Source of the DNA: Microvirga alba
Lineage (GTDB): Bacteria; Pseudomonadota; Alphaproteobacteria; Rhizobiales; Beijerinckiaceae
NCBI RefSeq assembly: GCF_015694465.1
Contig: NZ_JADQDO010000007.1
Span: forward strand, 1-64,000
DNA: 64,000 nucleotides
Direction: 5' to 3'
The notes under the pieces are model-generated. The model was not told where the DNA came from, ran no database searches, and was given only the letters and a program-made list of their open reading frames with translations. Positions 26,105-35,289 of the stretch are shown here, piece after piece; positions within the stretch are counted from its first letter, which is position 1; each line of letters begins with the position of its first letter. Position numbers and translations under genes: made by a program.

Positions 26105-27097
26105 TTACTTGATGGCGTCGGCGACAGCGTGGCTCCAGGCGCCTTCGGGCTTCTTCGTGATCACCGGCGAGTCGCCGCCGGAGGCGAGCAGGGTCGCGAT
26201 CGTGCGGTCATAGTCGGCCGGATCGAGTTTGCCCTTGCCTGCGGTGTCAAGAAGCTTGGCAATTTCGGCCGCCATGCGCTTCTGGTGCTTCTCGGTCTGA
26301 GCGCCCGAGGCGTCATTGTCGAGGATGATCTTGGCTGCCTCGTCCGGGTTCTGGCGCACATAGTCCCAGCCCTTCTGAGAGGCCGCGACGAACTTCGCCA
26401 TTTTGGCGACGAAGGCCGGGTCTTTCAGCTTATCCTGCATGACATAAAGGCCGTCCTCCAACGTCGCGACGCCCTGGTCCTCATACTTGAAGACAACGAG
26501 TTGCTCGGGCTTGAAGCCCGCGTCGATGACCTGCCAATATTCGTTGTAGGTCATGGTGGAGATGCAGTCGGCCTGCTTCTGGATGAGCGGATCGACGTTG
26601 AAGCCCTGCTTCAGGACCTTCACGCCACCGGCCGATCCATCGGTCTTGAAACCGAGCTTCGCCATCCAGGCGAGGAACGGATATTCATTGCCCGAGAACC
26701 AGACGCCGAGCGTACGACCCTTCAGGTCCTGTGGGGATTTGATGCCGGTCTCCGCGCGGCAGGTCAGCATCATGCCCGACCTCTTGAACGGCTGAGCGAT
26801 GTTGACGAGAGCGACGCCCTTCTCGCGCGCGGCAAGTGCAGACGGCATCCAATCCACCACCACGTCAGCGCCGCCGCCGGCGATGACCTGAGGCGGTGCG
26901 ATGTCCGGGCCACCCGGCTTGACGGTCACATCAAGGCCAGCTTCCTTGTAGAAGCCCTTGTCCTTCGCGACGTAATAGCCCGCGAACTGAGCTTGGGTGA
27001 CCCACTTCAACTGGATCGTCACCTTGTCGGCTTGAGCGAAGGCGGTAGTGGTGAAGCCGAGAGCGACTGCCCCGGCCAGTAGAACGCTTCTCATCAT
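26105..27097 (-). CDS. ABC transporter substrate-binding protein, NMT1/THI5-like
   Basis: This periplasmic binding protein has 330 residues. A clear signal peptide ends near residue 22 (AFAQA), followed by the NMT1-type start LKWVTQAQFAGYYVAKDKG and the GGGADVVV segment. Members of this family bind hydroxymethylpyrimidine-like and other small heterocycles. Within a pyrimidine-degrading cluster, uracil, thymine, dihydropyrimidines or carbamoyl derivatives are the likely ligands; this is inference. ATG 27097 has GGAGGAGA upstream. Two permease genes and an ATPase gene precede it on the same strand. Confidence 0.9.
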   Translation of the reverse strand: MMRSVLLAGAVALGFTTTAFAQADKVTIQLKWVTQAQFAGYYVAKDKGFYKEAGLDVTVKPGGPDIAPPQVIAGGGADVVVDWMPSALAAREKGVALVNIAQPFKRSGMMLTCRAETGIKSPQDLKGRTLGVWFSGNEYPFLAWMAKLGFKTDGSAGGVKVLKQGFNVDPLIQKQADCISTMTYNEYWQVIDAGFKPEQLVVFKYEDQGVATLEDGLYVMQDKLKDPAFVAKMAKFVAASQKGWDYVRQNPDEAAKIILDNDASGAQTEKHQKRMAAEIAKLLDTAGKGKLDPADYDRTIATLLASGGDSPVITKKPEGAWSHAVADAIK

Positions 27098-27129
27098 TCT
27101 TCTCTCCTCCTACGCCGTCCGCTGTTCCC

Positions 27130-28089
27130 TTATGTGCGGTACGACGGATGCCAAAATGTTGCGCCGCGCTCGACGAGAGCGACAAGGCCATAGAAAATCG
27201 ATCCGGCAATGGCAGCGAGCGCGATTTCGGCCCACACCATGTCGAGCGACATGCGGGAGACCTCGATTGAGATTCTGAAGCCCATGCCCACGATCGGTGT
27301 GCCGAAAAATTCCGCGACGATCGCGCCGATCAAGGCCAGCGTCGAGTTGATCTTCAGAGCGTTGAAGATGAACGGCAGAGCGACGGGAAGCCGAAGCTTC
27401 ACGAGCGTCGTCCAGTAGCCCGCCGCGTAGGAATGCATGAGGTCGTGCTCGAGCCGACCCGCCGCCGCCAAGCCCGCCACTGTATTCACCAGCATGGGGA
27501 AGAACGTCATCACCACCACGACCGCCGCTTTGGACGGCCAATCGAAGCCGAACCACATGACCATGATTGGCGCGATGCCGATGACGGGAAGCGCCGAGAC
27601 GAAATTGCCGAGCGGCAGAAGGCCCCGCCTCAAAAACGGAATCCGGTCGGCGATGATAGCGACGAGAAAGCCCGCCAGACACCCGATCACGTAGCCGGAC
27701 AGCACCGATTTCACGAAGGTCTGTAGAAAATCGGCGAGCAGCACAGGCAACGAAGCGACGAAGCGGCCGCCAATCGCTGAAGGAGCCGGCATGAGCACGG
27801 ATGGAACGCCCGCGCCGACGACGATAACTTCCCACAGGAAGAACAGGAAGGCACCGAAGAGAATCGGCACGCAGAGACCCGCGAGACGCCGCATATTGAG
27901 ATTTTTGGGGCGTAGATTTGAGAGCCCGCTCAACGCAACTGCCGCTGCGAGCCACAGGACGATGATAAAGGCCCAGAAACCAAGACCGGCCTGGCCCGCC
28001 ACGGTGGGGCTATGCACCAGATTGAGCGCGTAGGCGCAGCCCAGCAGAGCGAGCGGCGTCAGGACGATGGCGCGACGAGAGACATTCAT
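27130..28089 (-). CDS. ABC transporter permease (BPD type)
   Basis: This inner-membrane permease has 319 residues and about seven hydrophobic segments. The cytoplasmic EAA-like loop AAGRLEHDLMHSYAAGYW lies in the second half. It belongs to the SsuC/TauC/ThiX group that pairs with NMT1-type binding proteins. Its ATG overlaps the stop of the other permease gene as ATGA (28086-28089), so the two are probably translated together as a heterodimeric channel. Confidence 0.92.
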   Translation of the reverse strand: MNVSRRAIVLTPLALLGCAYALNLVHSPTVAGQAGLGFWAFIIVLWLAAAVALSGLSNLRPKNLNMRRLAGLCVPILFGAFLFFLWEVIVVGAGVPSVLMPAPSAIGGRFVASLPVLLADFLQTFVKSVLSGYVIGCLAGFLVAIIADRIPFLRRGLLPLGNFVSALPVIGIAPIMVMWFGFDWPSKAAVVVVMTFFPMLVNTVAGLAAAGRLEHDLMHSYAAGYWTTLVKLRLPVALPFIFNALKINSTLALIGAIVAEFFGTPIVGMGFRISIEVSRMSLDMVWAEIALAAIAGSIFYGLVALVERGATFWHPSYRT

Positions 28090-29015
28090 GCGGAGCGCGC
28101 TCCCATGCTGCGGTTCACGATGCGCTCCGCGATGCTGACGATAGCGACGAGCAGGGAGGCCAGGATTGCCGCGCCAAAGAGCGCGGCCCAGATCTGGATG
28201 GTCTGGCCATAATAGGACCCGGCGAGAAGCCGCGCGCCGAGACCTGCCTGGGCCCCTGTCGGCAACTCGCCTACAATGGCGCCGACAAGGCTGATGGCGA
28301 TCGCCACCTTCAGTCCCGTGAAGAGATAGGGCAGCGAGGCCGGGAGCCGCAGCTTCCAGAAGGTTTGCGCCAGTGACGCCGAGTAGGTGCGCATGAGGTC
28401 GCGCTGCATGGGGTCAGGCGAAGTCAGCCCCTTCACCATGCTGATCGTGATCGGAAAGAAGCAGAGATAGGCGGAGATGATCGCCTTCGGGAACAGACCC
28501 GTAATACCGATCGAGCCCAGAACGACGATGATGATCGGCGCAATGGCGAGGATCGGGATCGTCTGCGAGGAGATGATCCAGGGCATGAGGCTGCGCTCAA
28601 GCGTCTTCACATGGACGATCAGCACCGCGAGCACACTTCCAAGCAGCGCGCCGAGGGCAAAGCCGAGCAGCGTCGAGGAAAGCGTCACCCACGCATGAAA
28701 CAGGAGGCTTCGCCGGGACGTAACTGCCGTGTCGATCACGGTTTTCTTCAGTTCGACGAGGACTTGATGCGGAGCTGGCAGCATCGGCCGCTCCTGATCC
28801 ATGGTCGCGAGGACGATCTCACTCGTGGAGCGTTGCTCGCCCGCCCGAATGAAAGCATCCGCGACCCCCTGCCAGTTCATCAGAATGGCGGCGACATACC
28901 AGAACGCCAGGATTGCCAGCACGACCACGAGAACAGGCCCCGTGTTCCCCTCCCCGAGGCGGGAGGTTTTGCCGGACGCCCGACGTACGGGCAGGCTCAG
29001 TGCCTTAGTCGTCAT
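28086..29015 (-). CDS. ABC transporter permease (BPD type)
   Basis: This second permease of the same importer has 309 residues. After a cytoplasmic N-terminus of about 25 residues there are about six membrane segments and an EAA-type loop (SPDPMQRDLMRTYSAS). The periplasmic region between the first two helices is long, about 60 residues. The start ATG 29015 overlaps the end of the ATPase gene by 11 nt, and the stop overlaps the next permease by 4 nt. Confidence 0.92.
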   Translation of the reverse strand: MTTKALSLPVRRASGKTSRLGEGNTGPVLVVVLAILAFWYVAAILMNWQGVADAFIRAGEQRSTSEIVLATMDQERPMLPAPHQVLVELKKTVIDTAVTSRRSLLFHAWVTLSSTLLGFALGALLGSVLAVLIVHVKTLERSLMPWIISSQTIPILAIAPIIIVVLGSIGITGLFPKAIISAYLCFFPITISMVKGLTSPDPMQRDLMRTYSASLAQTFWKLRLPASLPYLFTGLKVAIAISLVGAIVGELPTGAQAGLGARLLAGSYYGQTIQIWAALFGAAILASLLVAIVSIAERIVNRSMGARSA

Positions 29016-29853
29016 AGGAATGCCCAGCCCTCAGACCCTCGCGGACCCTGTGTGCGATCTTCAGGAATTCCGGCGTCTCGCGAATTTCAAGCTTGCGCTC
29101 GCGACCCAGGTGGCTCGCATCGATCACGTCGATAATGCGCCCGGGGCGCGGCGACATCACCACGATTTTGGAAGACAGGAACACCGCCTCCGGAATGGAG
29201 TGAGTGACGAAGAGCACCGTCTTGCGGGTCTTGTCCCAGAGCTTGAGAAGCTGCTCGTTCAGGTGATCGCGCACGATCTCGTCGAGTGCCCCGAACGGCT
29301 CGTCCATGAGGAGGAGCTTCGGATCGAAGGAAAGCGCGCGGGCAATGGAGGCCCGCTGCTGCATGCCGCCAGAGAGCTGCCAGGGAAACTTCTTCTCGAA
29401 GCCCTTGAGGTTTACGAGTTCGAGTTGCCGCTGGGAGCGCTCCTGCCGCTCAGCCTTGGACAAACCAAAAATTTCGAGCGGCAATTCGACATTTTTCTGA
29501 ATGGTGCGCCAGGGATAGAGCGCGGGTGCCTGGAAGATGAATCCATAGTCGCGCCGCACGCGGGCTTCGCTGGGGCTCACGCCATTTACATGGATGTGGC
29601 CGCCATTCGGCTGCTCGAGGTCAGCGATGACCCGCAGCAGCGTCGTCTTCCCACAGCCCGAGGGGCCGATGAAGGAGACGAACTCCCCCTCGGTGATCTG
29701 CAGATCGACGTTCGAGAGCGCATAGACCGGGCCGTCAGCCGCCTCATAGGTGAGAGACAGGCCTTTGATGTCGACCACAGGCGCATGGGGTGGTGCTTCG
29801 GATGCAGGCCTCGTTCCCGAGGCGAGCCCAGAGGGTACTCCGCTTCCGCCCAT
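29005..29853 (-). CDS. ABC transporter ATP-binding protein (SsuB/TauB type)
   Basis: This energising subunit of the pyrimidine-locus importer carries Walker A GPSGCGKTT, the signature LSGGMQQR and Walker B LLLMDEPFGALD, all intact. I prefer ATG 29853 (282 residues) because GGAGG lies 5 nt before it. The frame continues upstream to TTG 29922, with GTG 29880 as another option. It heads the ATPase-permease-permease-binding protein set, and the transaminase gene ends about 140 bp upstream. Confidence 0.92.
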   Translation of the reverse strand: MGGSGVPSGLASGTRPASEAPPHAPVVDIKGLSLTYEAADGPVYALSNVDLQITEGEFVSFIGPSGCGKTTLLRVIADLEQPNGGHIHVNGVSPSEARVRRDYGFIFQAPALYPWRTIQKNVELPLEIFGLSKAERQERSQRQLELVNLKGFEKKFPWQLSGGMQQRASIARALSFDPKLLLMDEPFGALDEIVRDHLNEQLLKLWDKTRKTVLFVTHSIPEAVFLSSKIVVMSPRPGRIIDVIDASHLGRERKLEIRETPEFLKIAHRVREGLRAGHSYDD

Positions 29854-29992
29854 GAAGTCCTCCGCTACGCGCTTCAGCACGGTCTCTCCCTTAAGCTGCA
29901 CCAGTTTCACTCCCCATCGCAAGGATCATGCCAGCGAACTTTCGCCGAATAACCAAGCCGGGCGCTCCGGAACCTTGCTCGGTCCCTGAGCA

Positions 29993-31327
29993 TCATGCCG
30001 CCGCTTTCAGCACATCACCGATCGTGCCGACGATCTGGTCGATCTGCTCTTTCGAGACGATGAGCGGCGGCGAAAGCGCGATGATGTCGCCGGTCGTGCG
30101 GATCAATACCCCTCGCTCAAAACATTCCAGGAACACGGAGAAGGCGCGCTTGGTCGGCTCGCCAGCGATCGACTCCAGCTCGATCGCGCCGACGAGGCCG
30201 ATATTGCGAACATCGATCACGTGCTTCGTGCCTTTGAGCGAGTGAAGGGCCTGCTCCCAATAGGGCGCAAGTTCCGCGCCTCGGGTCAGGAGGCCCTCGT
30301 CCGCATAAGTGTCGAGCGTGCCGATACCTGCGGCGCAGGCCAGAGGATGCGCCGAATAGGTGTAGCCGTGGAAGAACTCGATAAGGTGCTCGGGGCCCGT
30401 CATGAACGCTTCGTAAATCTCCGATTTCACGAAGACCGCGCCCATGGGAACGACGCCGTTGGTGACGCCCTTGGCGGTGATCATGATATCCGGGATGACG
30501 CCGAAGTAATCCGCGGCGAAAGGTGTTCCGAGACGGCCGAAGCCCGTGATGACCTCGTCGAAGATGAGGAGAATGCCGTGCTTGTCGCAGATCTCGCGCA
30601 AGCGCTTGAGATAGCCCTTCGGCGGAATGAGCACGCCCGTCGAACCTGCAACCGGCTCCACGATGACAGCCGCGATGGTGGAAGCGTCGTGAAGCGTGAT
30701 GACGCGCTCCAGATCCTCCGCCAGTTCAACACCGTGCTCCGGCTCGCCCTTGGTGAAGGCGTTGCGGGCGGGATCGTGGGTGTGACGGATATGGTCGACG
30801 CCGGAGAGCAGGGTTCCGAACATCTTGCGGTTGGACACGATGCCGCCGACCGAGATGCCGCCGAAATTCACGCCGTGGTAGCCACGCTCGCGGCCTATCA
30901 GCCGGGTGCGGGAGCCCTGCCCCTTCACGCGCTGGTAGGCGAGCGCGATCTTCAACGCAGTCTCGACCGATTCCGATCCGGAATTGGTGAAGAAGACGTG
31001 ATCCAGCCCCTCGGGAGAGATCTGCACGAGGCGCGAGGCGAACTCGAAAGCCTTCGGATGGCTCATCTGGAACGCAGGCGCGTAGTCCAGCTCCGCGACC
31101 TGGCGCTGCACCGCCTCCACGATCTTCGGGCGGCCGTGACCGGCATTCACGCACCACAGGCCGGCGGTGCCATCGAGGATCGCCCGGCCATCGTCCGTGT
31201 AGTAGTGCATGTCTTGAGCGCTCGCGAGCAGACGCGGCGTCTTCTTGAATTGCCGGTTTGCCGTGAACGGCATCCAGAATGCGGCAAGATCATTGGGGAT
31301 CGGGCGCCTCATTGGCACGACGTTCAT
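29993..31327 (-). CDS. Class III aminotransferase, beta-alanine:pyruvate type
   Basis: This PLP-dependent omega-aminotransferase has 444 residues from ATG 31327, which has AGGAGG 8 nt upstream. The N-terminal FWMPFTANRQF motif is typical of beta-alanine:pyruvate transaminases. IFDEVITGFGR holds the PLP-binding Asp, and K286 is the likely Schiff-base lysine. In this pathway it would convert beta-alanine, or beta-aminoisobutyrate from thymine, to the semialdehyde. It is divergent from the RutR-like regulator and precedes the transporter genes. The final semialdehyde dehydrogenase is not in this window. Confidence 0.92.
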   Translation of the reverse strand: MNVVPMRRPIPNDLAAFWMPFTANRQFKKTPRLLASAQDMHYYTDDGRAILDGTAGLWCVNAGHGRPKIVEAVQRQVAELDYAPAFQMSHPKAFEFASRLVQISPEGLDHVFFTNSGSESVETALKIALAYQRVKGQGSRTRLIGRERGYHGVNFGGISVGGIVSNRKMFGTLLSGVDHIRHTHDPARNAFTKGEPEHGVELAEDLERVITLHDASTIAAVIVEPVAGSTGVLIPPKGYLKRLREICDKHGILLIFDEVITGFGRLGTPFAADYFGVIPDIMITAKGVTNGVVPMGAVFVKSEIYEAFMTGPEHLIEFFHGYTYSAHPLACAAGIGTLDTYADEGLLTRGAELAPYWEQALHSLKGTKHVIDVRNIGLVGAIELESIAGEPTKRAFSVFLECFERGVLIRTTGDIIALSPPLIVSKEQIDQIVGTIGDVLKAAA

Positions 31328-31436
31328 GGTTCTATCCTCCTGAAGCGGACGCCTTGGGCAGCGTCGCAATGCGTGGTTGATGGGCTGCTCTTGCCGGAGC
31401 CATCCCCGGGGACGTAAGGTCCCTGCCGAAAGCAGC

Positions 31437-32123
31437 ATGAAGGGATGTCCGGTGGCTGATGAAGTTGGGTCGGGAGCGCAAACGACGGCGCGCAAGACGA
31501 CCCGGACAGGCGAAGCGAATGCGGAACGCATCCTTGATGCCGCGCTCGAAGTGTTTGCAGCTTATGGATACCAGGGGGCCCGCATCGACCAGATCGCCGC
31601 GGCGGCCGGTTTGTCGAAGCCCAACCTGCTGTATTATTTCCGCACGAAGGAAGAGCTCTATACCGCAGTCCTTCGACGGACCCTCGACATGTGGCTGGAG
31701 CCGCTTCGCGAGCTCGATGCGCTCAGCGACCCCAGAGTGGCGCTGAGCGCCTATATCGCCCGCAAGCTCGACTACTCCCGCAGCCAACCAATTGCCTCGC
31801 GTCTGTTTGCAATGGAAATGCTGCAAGGCGCTCCGCATCTGACGGCGGCTCTTGGTGGAACTTTGCTTGAACTCGTGGAGATCAAGTCGCGCATCATCGA
31901 GGGGTGGATCCGGGAGGGGCGATTGCGCCCCATCGATCCCAAGCACCTCATCTTCGCGATCTGGGCGACGACGCAGCACTATGCCGATTTCAGCACCCAG
32001 ATCCGTGCGCTCACGGGCAAGGGTATCGAGGAGAACGACTTCTACGAGACGACCCGCGCCATGCTGTCGGGAATCATCCTCGACGGCGTCTTGCCGCCTG
32101 AAGACGAGCCGCGAGAGCTTTGA
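31437..32123 (+). CDS. rutR: TetR-family regulator, RutR-like
   Basis: This transcription factor has about 228 residues. An N-terminal helix-turn-helix (about 40-80, with GARIDQIAAAAGLSKPNLLYYF) is followed by a RutR/YcdC-type ligand domain with the DYSRSQPIASRLFAMEML segment. In E. coli RutR senses uracil and controls pyrimidine use. Here it stands between the transaminase and preA genes, and a RutR-like operator lies upstream of preT. The start could be ATG 31437, or GTG 31452, which has AAGGGA 6-7 nt upstream. It is divergent from the transaminase gene and convergent with preA. Confidence 0.87.
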   Translation: MKGCPVADEVGSGAQTTARKTTRTGEANAERILDAALEVFAAYGYQGARIDQIAAAAGLSKPNLLYYFRTKEELYTAVLRRTLDMWLEPLRELDALSDPRVALSAYIARKLDYSRSQPIASRLFAMEMLQGAPHLTAALGGTLLELVEIKSRIIEGWIREGRLRPIDPKHLIFAIWATTQHYADFSTQIRALTGKGIEENDFYETTRAMLSGIILDGVLPPEDEPREL

Positions 32124-32199
32124 AGCGATCATACTGGCTATCATCCATATCAAGACGAAAAATGGAAACGGCGCCGGGTGACCGGCGCCGTCAGACAGC

Positions 32200-33528
32200 T
32201 CATTCAGCAGGTTCGGCCGGCTGCAGAGGCTTCGCCGACATCGGATTGTTGGGGTGCTGCGTCCAATTGAGATAGGAGCCGTCAACCATGCGACCCGTCC
32301 GCCGGTCGATTTCGTTCACCAGGGGTTCCATGGTGATGCAGTTCTCGATGGGGCAGACGCTGGCGCAGAGGTTGCAGCCCACGCATTCCTCGTCGATCAC
32401 TTCAAAATGACGTACGCCGTTGACGAGATGGGTAATCGCCTGGTGTGACGTATCCTCACACGCCACATGGCAGCGACCGCACTTGATGCAGAGATCCTGG
32501 TCAATCTTCGCCTTCACGGCGTAATTGAGGTTCAGATACTGCCAGTCGGTGACGTTCGGAACCGCCGCGCCGACGAAGTCGGAGATGTTGGCGTAGCCCC
32601 GCTCGTCCATGAACGCTTCGAGCCCCGTGATCATCTCCTGAACGATCTTGAAGCCGTAAACCATGGCGGCGGTGCAGACCTGCACCGTACCGCACCCCAG
32701 CGCGATGAACTCCGCCGCGTCGCGCCAGGTCTCGATCCCGCCGATGCCGGAGATCGGCAAGCCGCGAGTCGCAGGCGAGCGGGCGATTTCCGCCACCATG
32801 TTGAGGGCAATCGGTTTCACCGCCGGGCCGCACATGCCGCCATGGGTGGCCTTCCCGTCCGTGTGCGGGCTCGGGATCATGCGCTCGAGATCGACGCCGG
32901 TAATCGAGTTGATGGTGTTGATGAGGGAAACCGCGTCCGCCCCTCCCCGCTTCGCAGCCTCGGCAGGCTTGCGGACGTCGGAAATGTTGGGCGTGAGCTT
33001 GACGATCACCGGCATGCGCGAATGCGTCTTGCACCAGCGCGTGACCATCTCGACATATTCCGGAACCTGGCCGACCGCGGCGCCCATGCCACGCTCGGAC
33101 ATGCCGTGTGGGCAGCCGAAGTTGAGCTCGATGCCGTCCGCTCCCGTGGCCTCCACGCGCGGGAGAATGCGTTTCCACGCCTCTTCCTCACAGGGCACCA
33201 TCAGAGACACGACGATGGCACGATCCGGCCAACGCTTCTTCATTTCGGTGATCTCTTGAAGATTCACTTCAAGAGGCCGGTCGGTGATGAGTTCGATGTT
33301 GTTGAAGGCGGAGATCCGACGGTCGGGTCCGTGCACCACGCCGTAACGCGGGCCCGAGACATTGACGACCGGCGGCCCCTCCTCGCCGAGGGTTTTCCAC
33401 ACGACACCACCCCATCCGGCGCGGAAGGCGCGCTCGATGTTGTAAGCCTTGTCGGTCGGAGGAGCGGAGGCGAGCCAGAAGGGGTTCGGCGATTTGATGC
33501 CGCAGAAATTAACGCTGAGATCGGTCAT
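32200..33528 (-). CDS. preA: NAD-dependent dihydropyrimidine dehydrogenase subunit PreA
   Basis: This subunit reduces uracil and thymine to the dihydro forms. Its 442 residues have a dihydroorotate dehydrogenase-like FMN barrel. The active-site loop NFGCPHGMSERGMG places the catalytic cysteine at C139, as in mammalian DPD. The C-terminal ferredoxin-like part carries two 4Fe-4S motifs (CIKCGRCHVAC and CVGCNLCASVCP). It follows preT by 11 bp, and the two proteins form the active complex. The gene is convergent with the RutR-like regulator. Confidence 0.96.
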   Translation of the reverse strand: MTDLSVNFCGIKSPNPFWLASAPPTDKAYNIERAFRAGWGGVVWKTLGEEGPPVVNVSGPRYGVVHGPDRRISAFNNIELITDRPLEVNLQEITEMKKRWPDRAIVVSLMVPCEEEAWKRILPRVEATGADGIELNFGCPHGMSERGMGAAVGQVPEYVEMVTRWCKTHSRMPVIVKLTPNISDVRKPAEAAKRGGADAVSLINTINSITGVDLERMIPSPHTDGKATHGGMCGPAVKPIALNMVAEIARSPATRGLPISGIGGIETWRDAAEFIALGCGTVQVCTAAMVYGFKIVQEMITGLEAFMDERGYANISDFVGAAVPNVTDWQYLNLNYAVKAKIDQDLCIKCGRCHVACEDTSHQAITHLVNGVRHFEVIDEECVGCNLCASVCPIENCITMEPLVNEIDRRTGRMVDGSYLNWTQHPNNPMSAKPLQPAEPAE

Positions 33529-33539
33529 GGTGCCCTCCC

Positions 33540-34904
33540 TTATTCCGCTGCCATGGGCATGATGCCCCGGAGCGCATGATTGATGGACAAAGCCGCCTGT
33601 TTTCCGTCTTCGACGGCAACCACGGTGAGATCCCGGCTGCCGGCCGCGCAGTCGCCACCGGCCCAGACGTCCGGAAGAGAGGTCCGTCGTCCGCTGTCCA
33701 CGGCAATGCGTCCCGAGACGAGGTCGGGCGTATCGCTCGACCCTTCGAGATCCTGCGGCACGAAGAGCTGACCGATGGCCTTGAAGAGCTGATCGGCTGG
33801 GAGGGAGAAGGTCTCACCGGTATCGACAAGCCGTCCGTCCTTCTCGGCCGTTGCGGCGAAGGTGACAGAGCGTAGAGCGCCGTTCTCACCGTGAACCGAG
33901 AGCGGGCGCGCCCAGTGCCGAACCACGACCCCCTCGGTCAGTGCCAGCTCCTGCTCGTAGCGGCTCGCACCCATCTGACCGGCGCTGCGGCGATAAACGA
34001 TCGTCACCTCCTCGGCCCCGAGCTTTTTCGCCTGCACAGCGGCATCGACTGCGGTCATGCCGCCGCCGATCACCACGACGCGCCGTCCGATCGGCAACTT
34101 GGAGAGATCAGTCGACTGACGCAGGTTCTCGATGAAGGCGACCGCATCCTCGACACCGCGCAGCCCGCCGTCGTCGACGCCAAGGGCGTTGACGGCCTGG
34201 AGACCAAGGCCGAGAAAGACTGCATCAAAATCGCGACGAAGATCCGCCAGTGTGAAATCGCGGCCGAGCGCGTGGCCGCAGCGCAACTCGATGCCACCGA
34301 CGCTGAGAATCCAGTCCACCTCGGCCTGAGCGAAGTTATTCGTGGATTTGTAGGACGCGATGCCATGCTCATTCAGCCCGCCGGGCTTTTGCCGCGCGTC
34401 GAAAACAACCACGTCGTAGCCGAGCGTCGCAAGCTTGTGCGCGCAGGAGAGACCGGCCGGACCGGCACCGACCACCGCAACGCGTTTCCCTGTCGGAGCG
34501 CCTTGCTTGTAGAGCCGCCGCCCAGAGGCCATCACGGCATCGGTCGCGTGACGCTGCAACTCGCCGATGATGACCGGCTTGCCTTCAGCATCGTTACGCA
34601 CGCAGGCCTGCTCACAGAGGGTTTCGGTGGGGCAGACTCGGGCGCACATGCCGCCGAGGATATTAGAATCGAGGATCGTCTTACCGGCACCCTGCGCATT
34701 TCCCGTCGCGATCTGCTTGATGAAAAGCGGAATGTCGATACTCGTCGGGCAGGCCGTGACGCAGGGAGCATCGTAACAGAAAAGGCAACGCTCCGCCGCA
34801 ACCCGCGCTTCATGCTTGTCGAGCGGTGCATGGAGATCGGAAAAGGCATCGGCATACTCGCCGCAGCCAAGCCTCCCCGCACGGATATCCGGTGCTGAAG
34901 TCAT
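33540..34904 (-). CDS. preT: NAD-dependent dihydropyrimidine dehydrogenase subunit PreT
   Basis: This flavin- and Fe-S-containing partner of PreA accepts NADH electrons. From ATG 34904 (AGGAGG upstream) it is 454 residues. An N-terminal cluster domain has cysteines at 40, 43, 48, 52, 87, 91, 97 and 101. A glutamate-synthase beta-like fold follows, with FAD motif GAGPAG near 144 and a second nucleotide motif GGGMTAVD. The frame stays open to 34979, but without a ribosome-binding site or family similarity. It is the first gene of the preTA unit and has the RutR-type operator about 86 bp upstream. Confidence 0.95.
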   Translation of the reverse strand: MTSAPDIRAGRLGCGEYADAFSDLHAPLDKHEARVAAERCLFCYDAPCVTACPTSIDIPLFIKQIATGNAQGAGKTILDSNILGGMCARVCPTETLCEQACVRNDAEGKPVIIGELQRHATDAVMASGRRLYKQGAPTGKRVAVVGAGPAGLSCAHKLATLGYDVVVFDARQKPGGLNEHGIASYKSTNNFAQAEVDWILSVGGIELRCGHALGRDFTLADLRRDFDAVFLGLGLQAVNALGVDDGGLRGVEDAVAFIENLRQSTDLSKLPIGRRVVVIGGGMTAVDAAVQAKKLGAEEVTIVYRRSAGQMGASRYEQELALTEGVVVRHWARPLSVHGENGALRSVTFAATAEKDGRLVDTGETFSLPADQLFKAIGQLFVPQDLEGSSDTPDLVSGRIAVDSGRRTSLPDVWAGGDCAAGSRDLTVVAVEDGKQAALSINHALRGIMPMAAE

Positions 34905-34989
34905 GAGTCCTCCTGCCCGCTCAAGGCGGGGCTTCCAGGCTATCGAACCGTTCACCTCGGCCCGCCTCTCAAGGGGCAAGCTCGTTGAT

Positions 34990-35005
34990 TTGACCAGCTG
35001 ATCAA
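34990..35005. promoter_or_regulatory. RutR-type operator upstream of preTA
   Basis: TTGACCAGCTGATCAA matches the published E. coli RutR palindrome TTGACCAnnTGGTCAA at 13 of 14 defined positions, and the symmetry extends one base further on each side. It lies about 86 bp before the preT start. With the RutR-like gene 3 kb away, control of preTA by that protein is likely. Confidence 0.75.
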
Positions 35006-35228
35006 AGATTTAGAATTATGTCAAACTGGCTCGATCAACTTTCACGCTGGTCATTGACAGTGTCGTAGAGACATCTGTCGACCGGAAATGCATCGAGCTC
35101 TTCTCAGATGACGACTGAGGAGCGACACCCTCGCCGAGTTTCGAGACATCGACAGGACACTCGTCCGTTCTGAATTCGCGACGGTCGGCTCTTTGAAGAC
35201 GAAGCACGTGGGGCCTCGAAAAAGGTGC

Positions 35229-35259
35229 TTGACCTTACCACGTTGGAACGCTGCACCGT
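35229..35259 (+). promoter_or_regulatory. Candidate MerR/CueR-type promoter of the small HMA gene
   Basis: TTGACC (35229-35234), a 19-bp spacer containing a partial dyad (CCTTACC and TTGGAACG), and a poor -10 region (35254-35259) resemble copper- or zinc-responsive MerR-family promoters. The weak -10 makes this tentative. Confidence 0.35.
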
Positions 35260-35289
35260 CGCGGCACTCACCTGAAACGGAGCATTCCC

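Larger units (their letters stand above)
34905..35289. other. 385-bp intergenic region, regulatory
   Basis: This gap between divergent preT and the small HMA gene holds a RutR-type operator (34990-35005), an A/T-rich patch with TTGACA on the minus strand (about 35012-35028), and a MerR-like promoter for the HMA gene (35229-35259). I see no gene in the rest. Confidence 0.55.
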
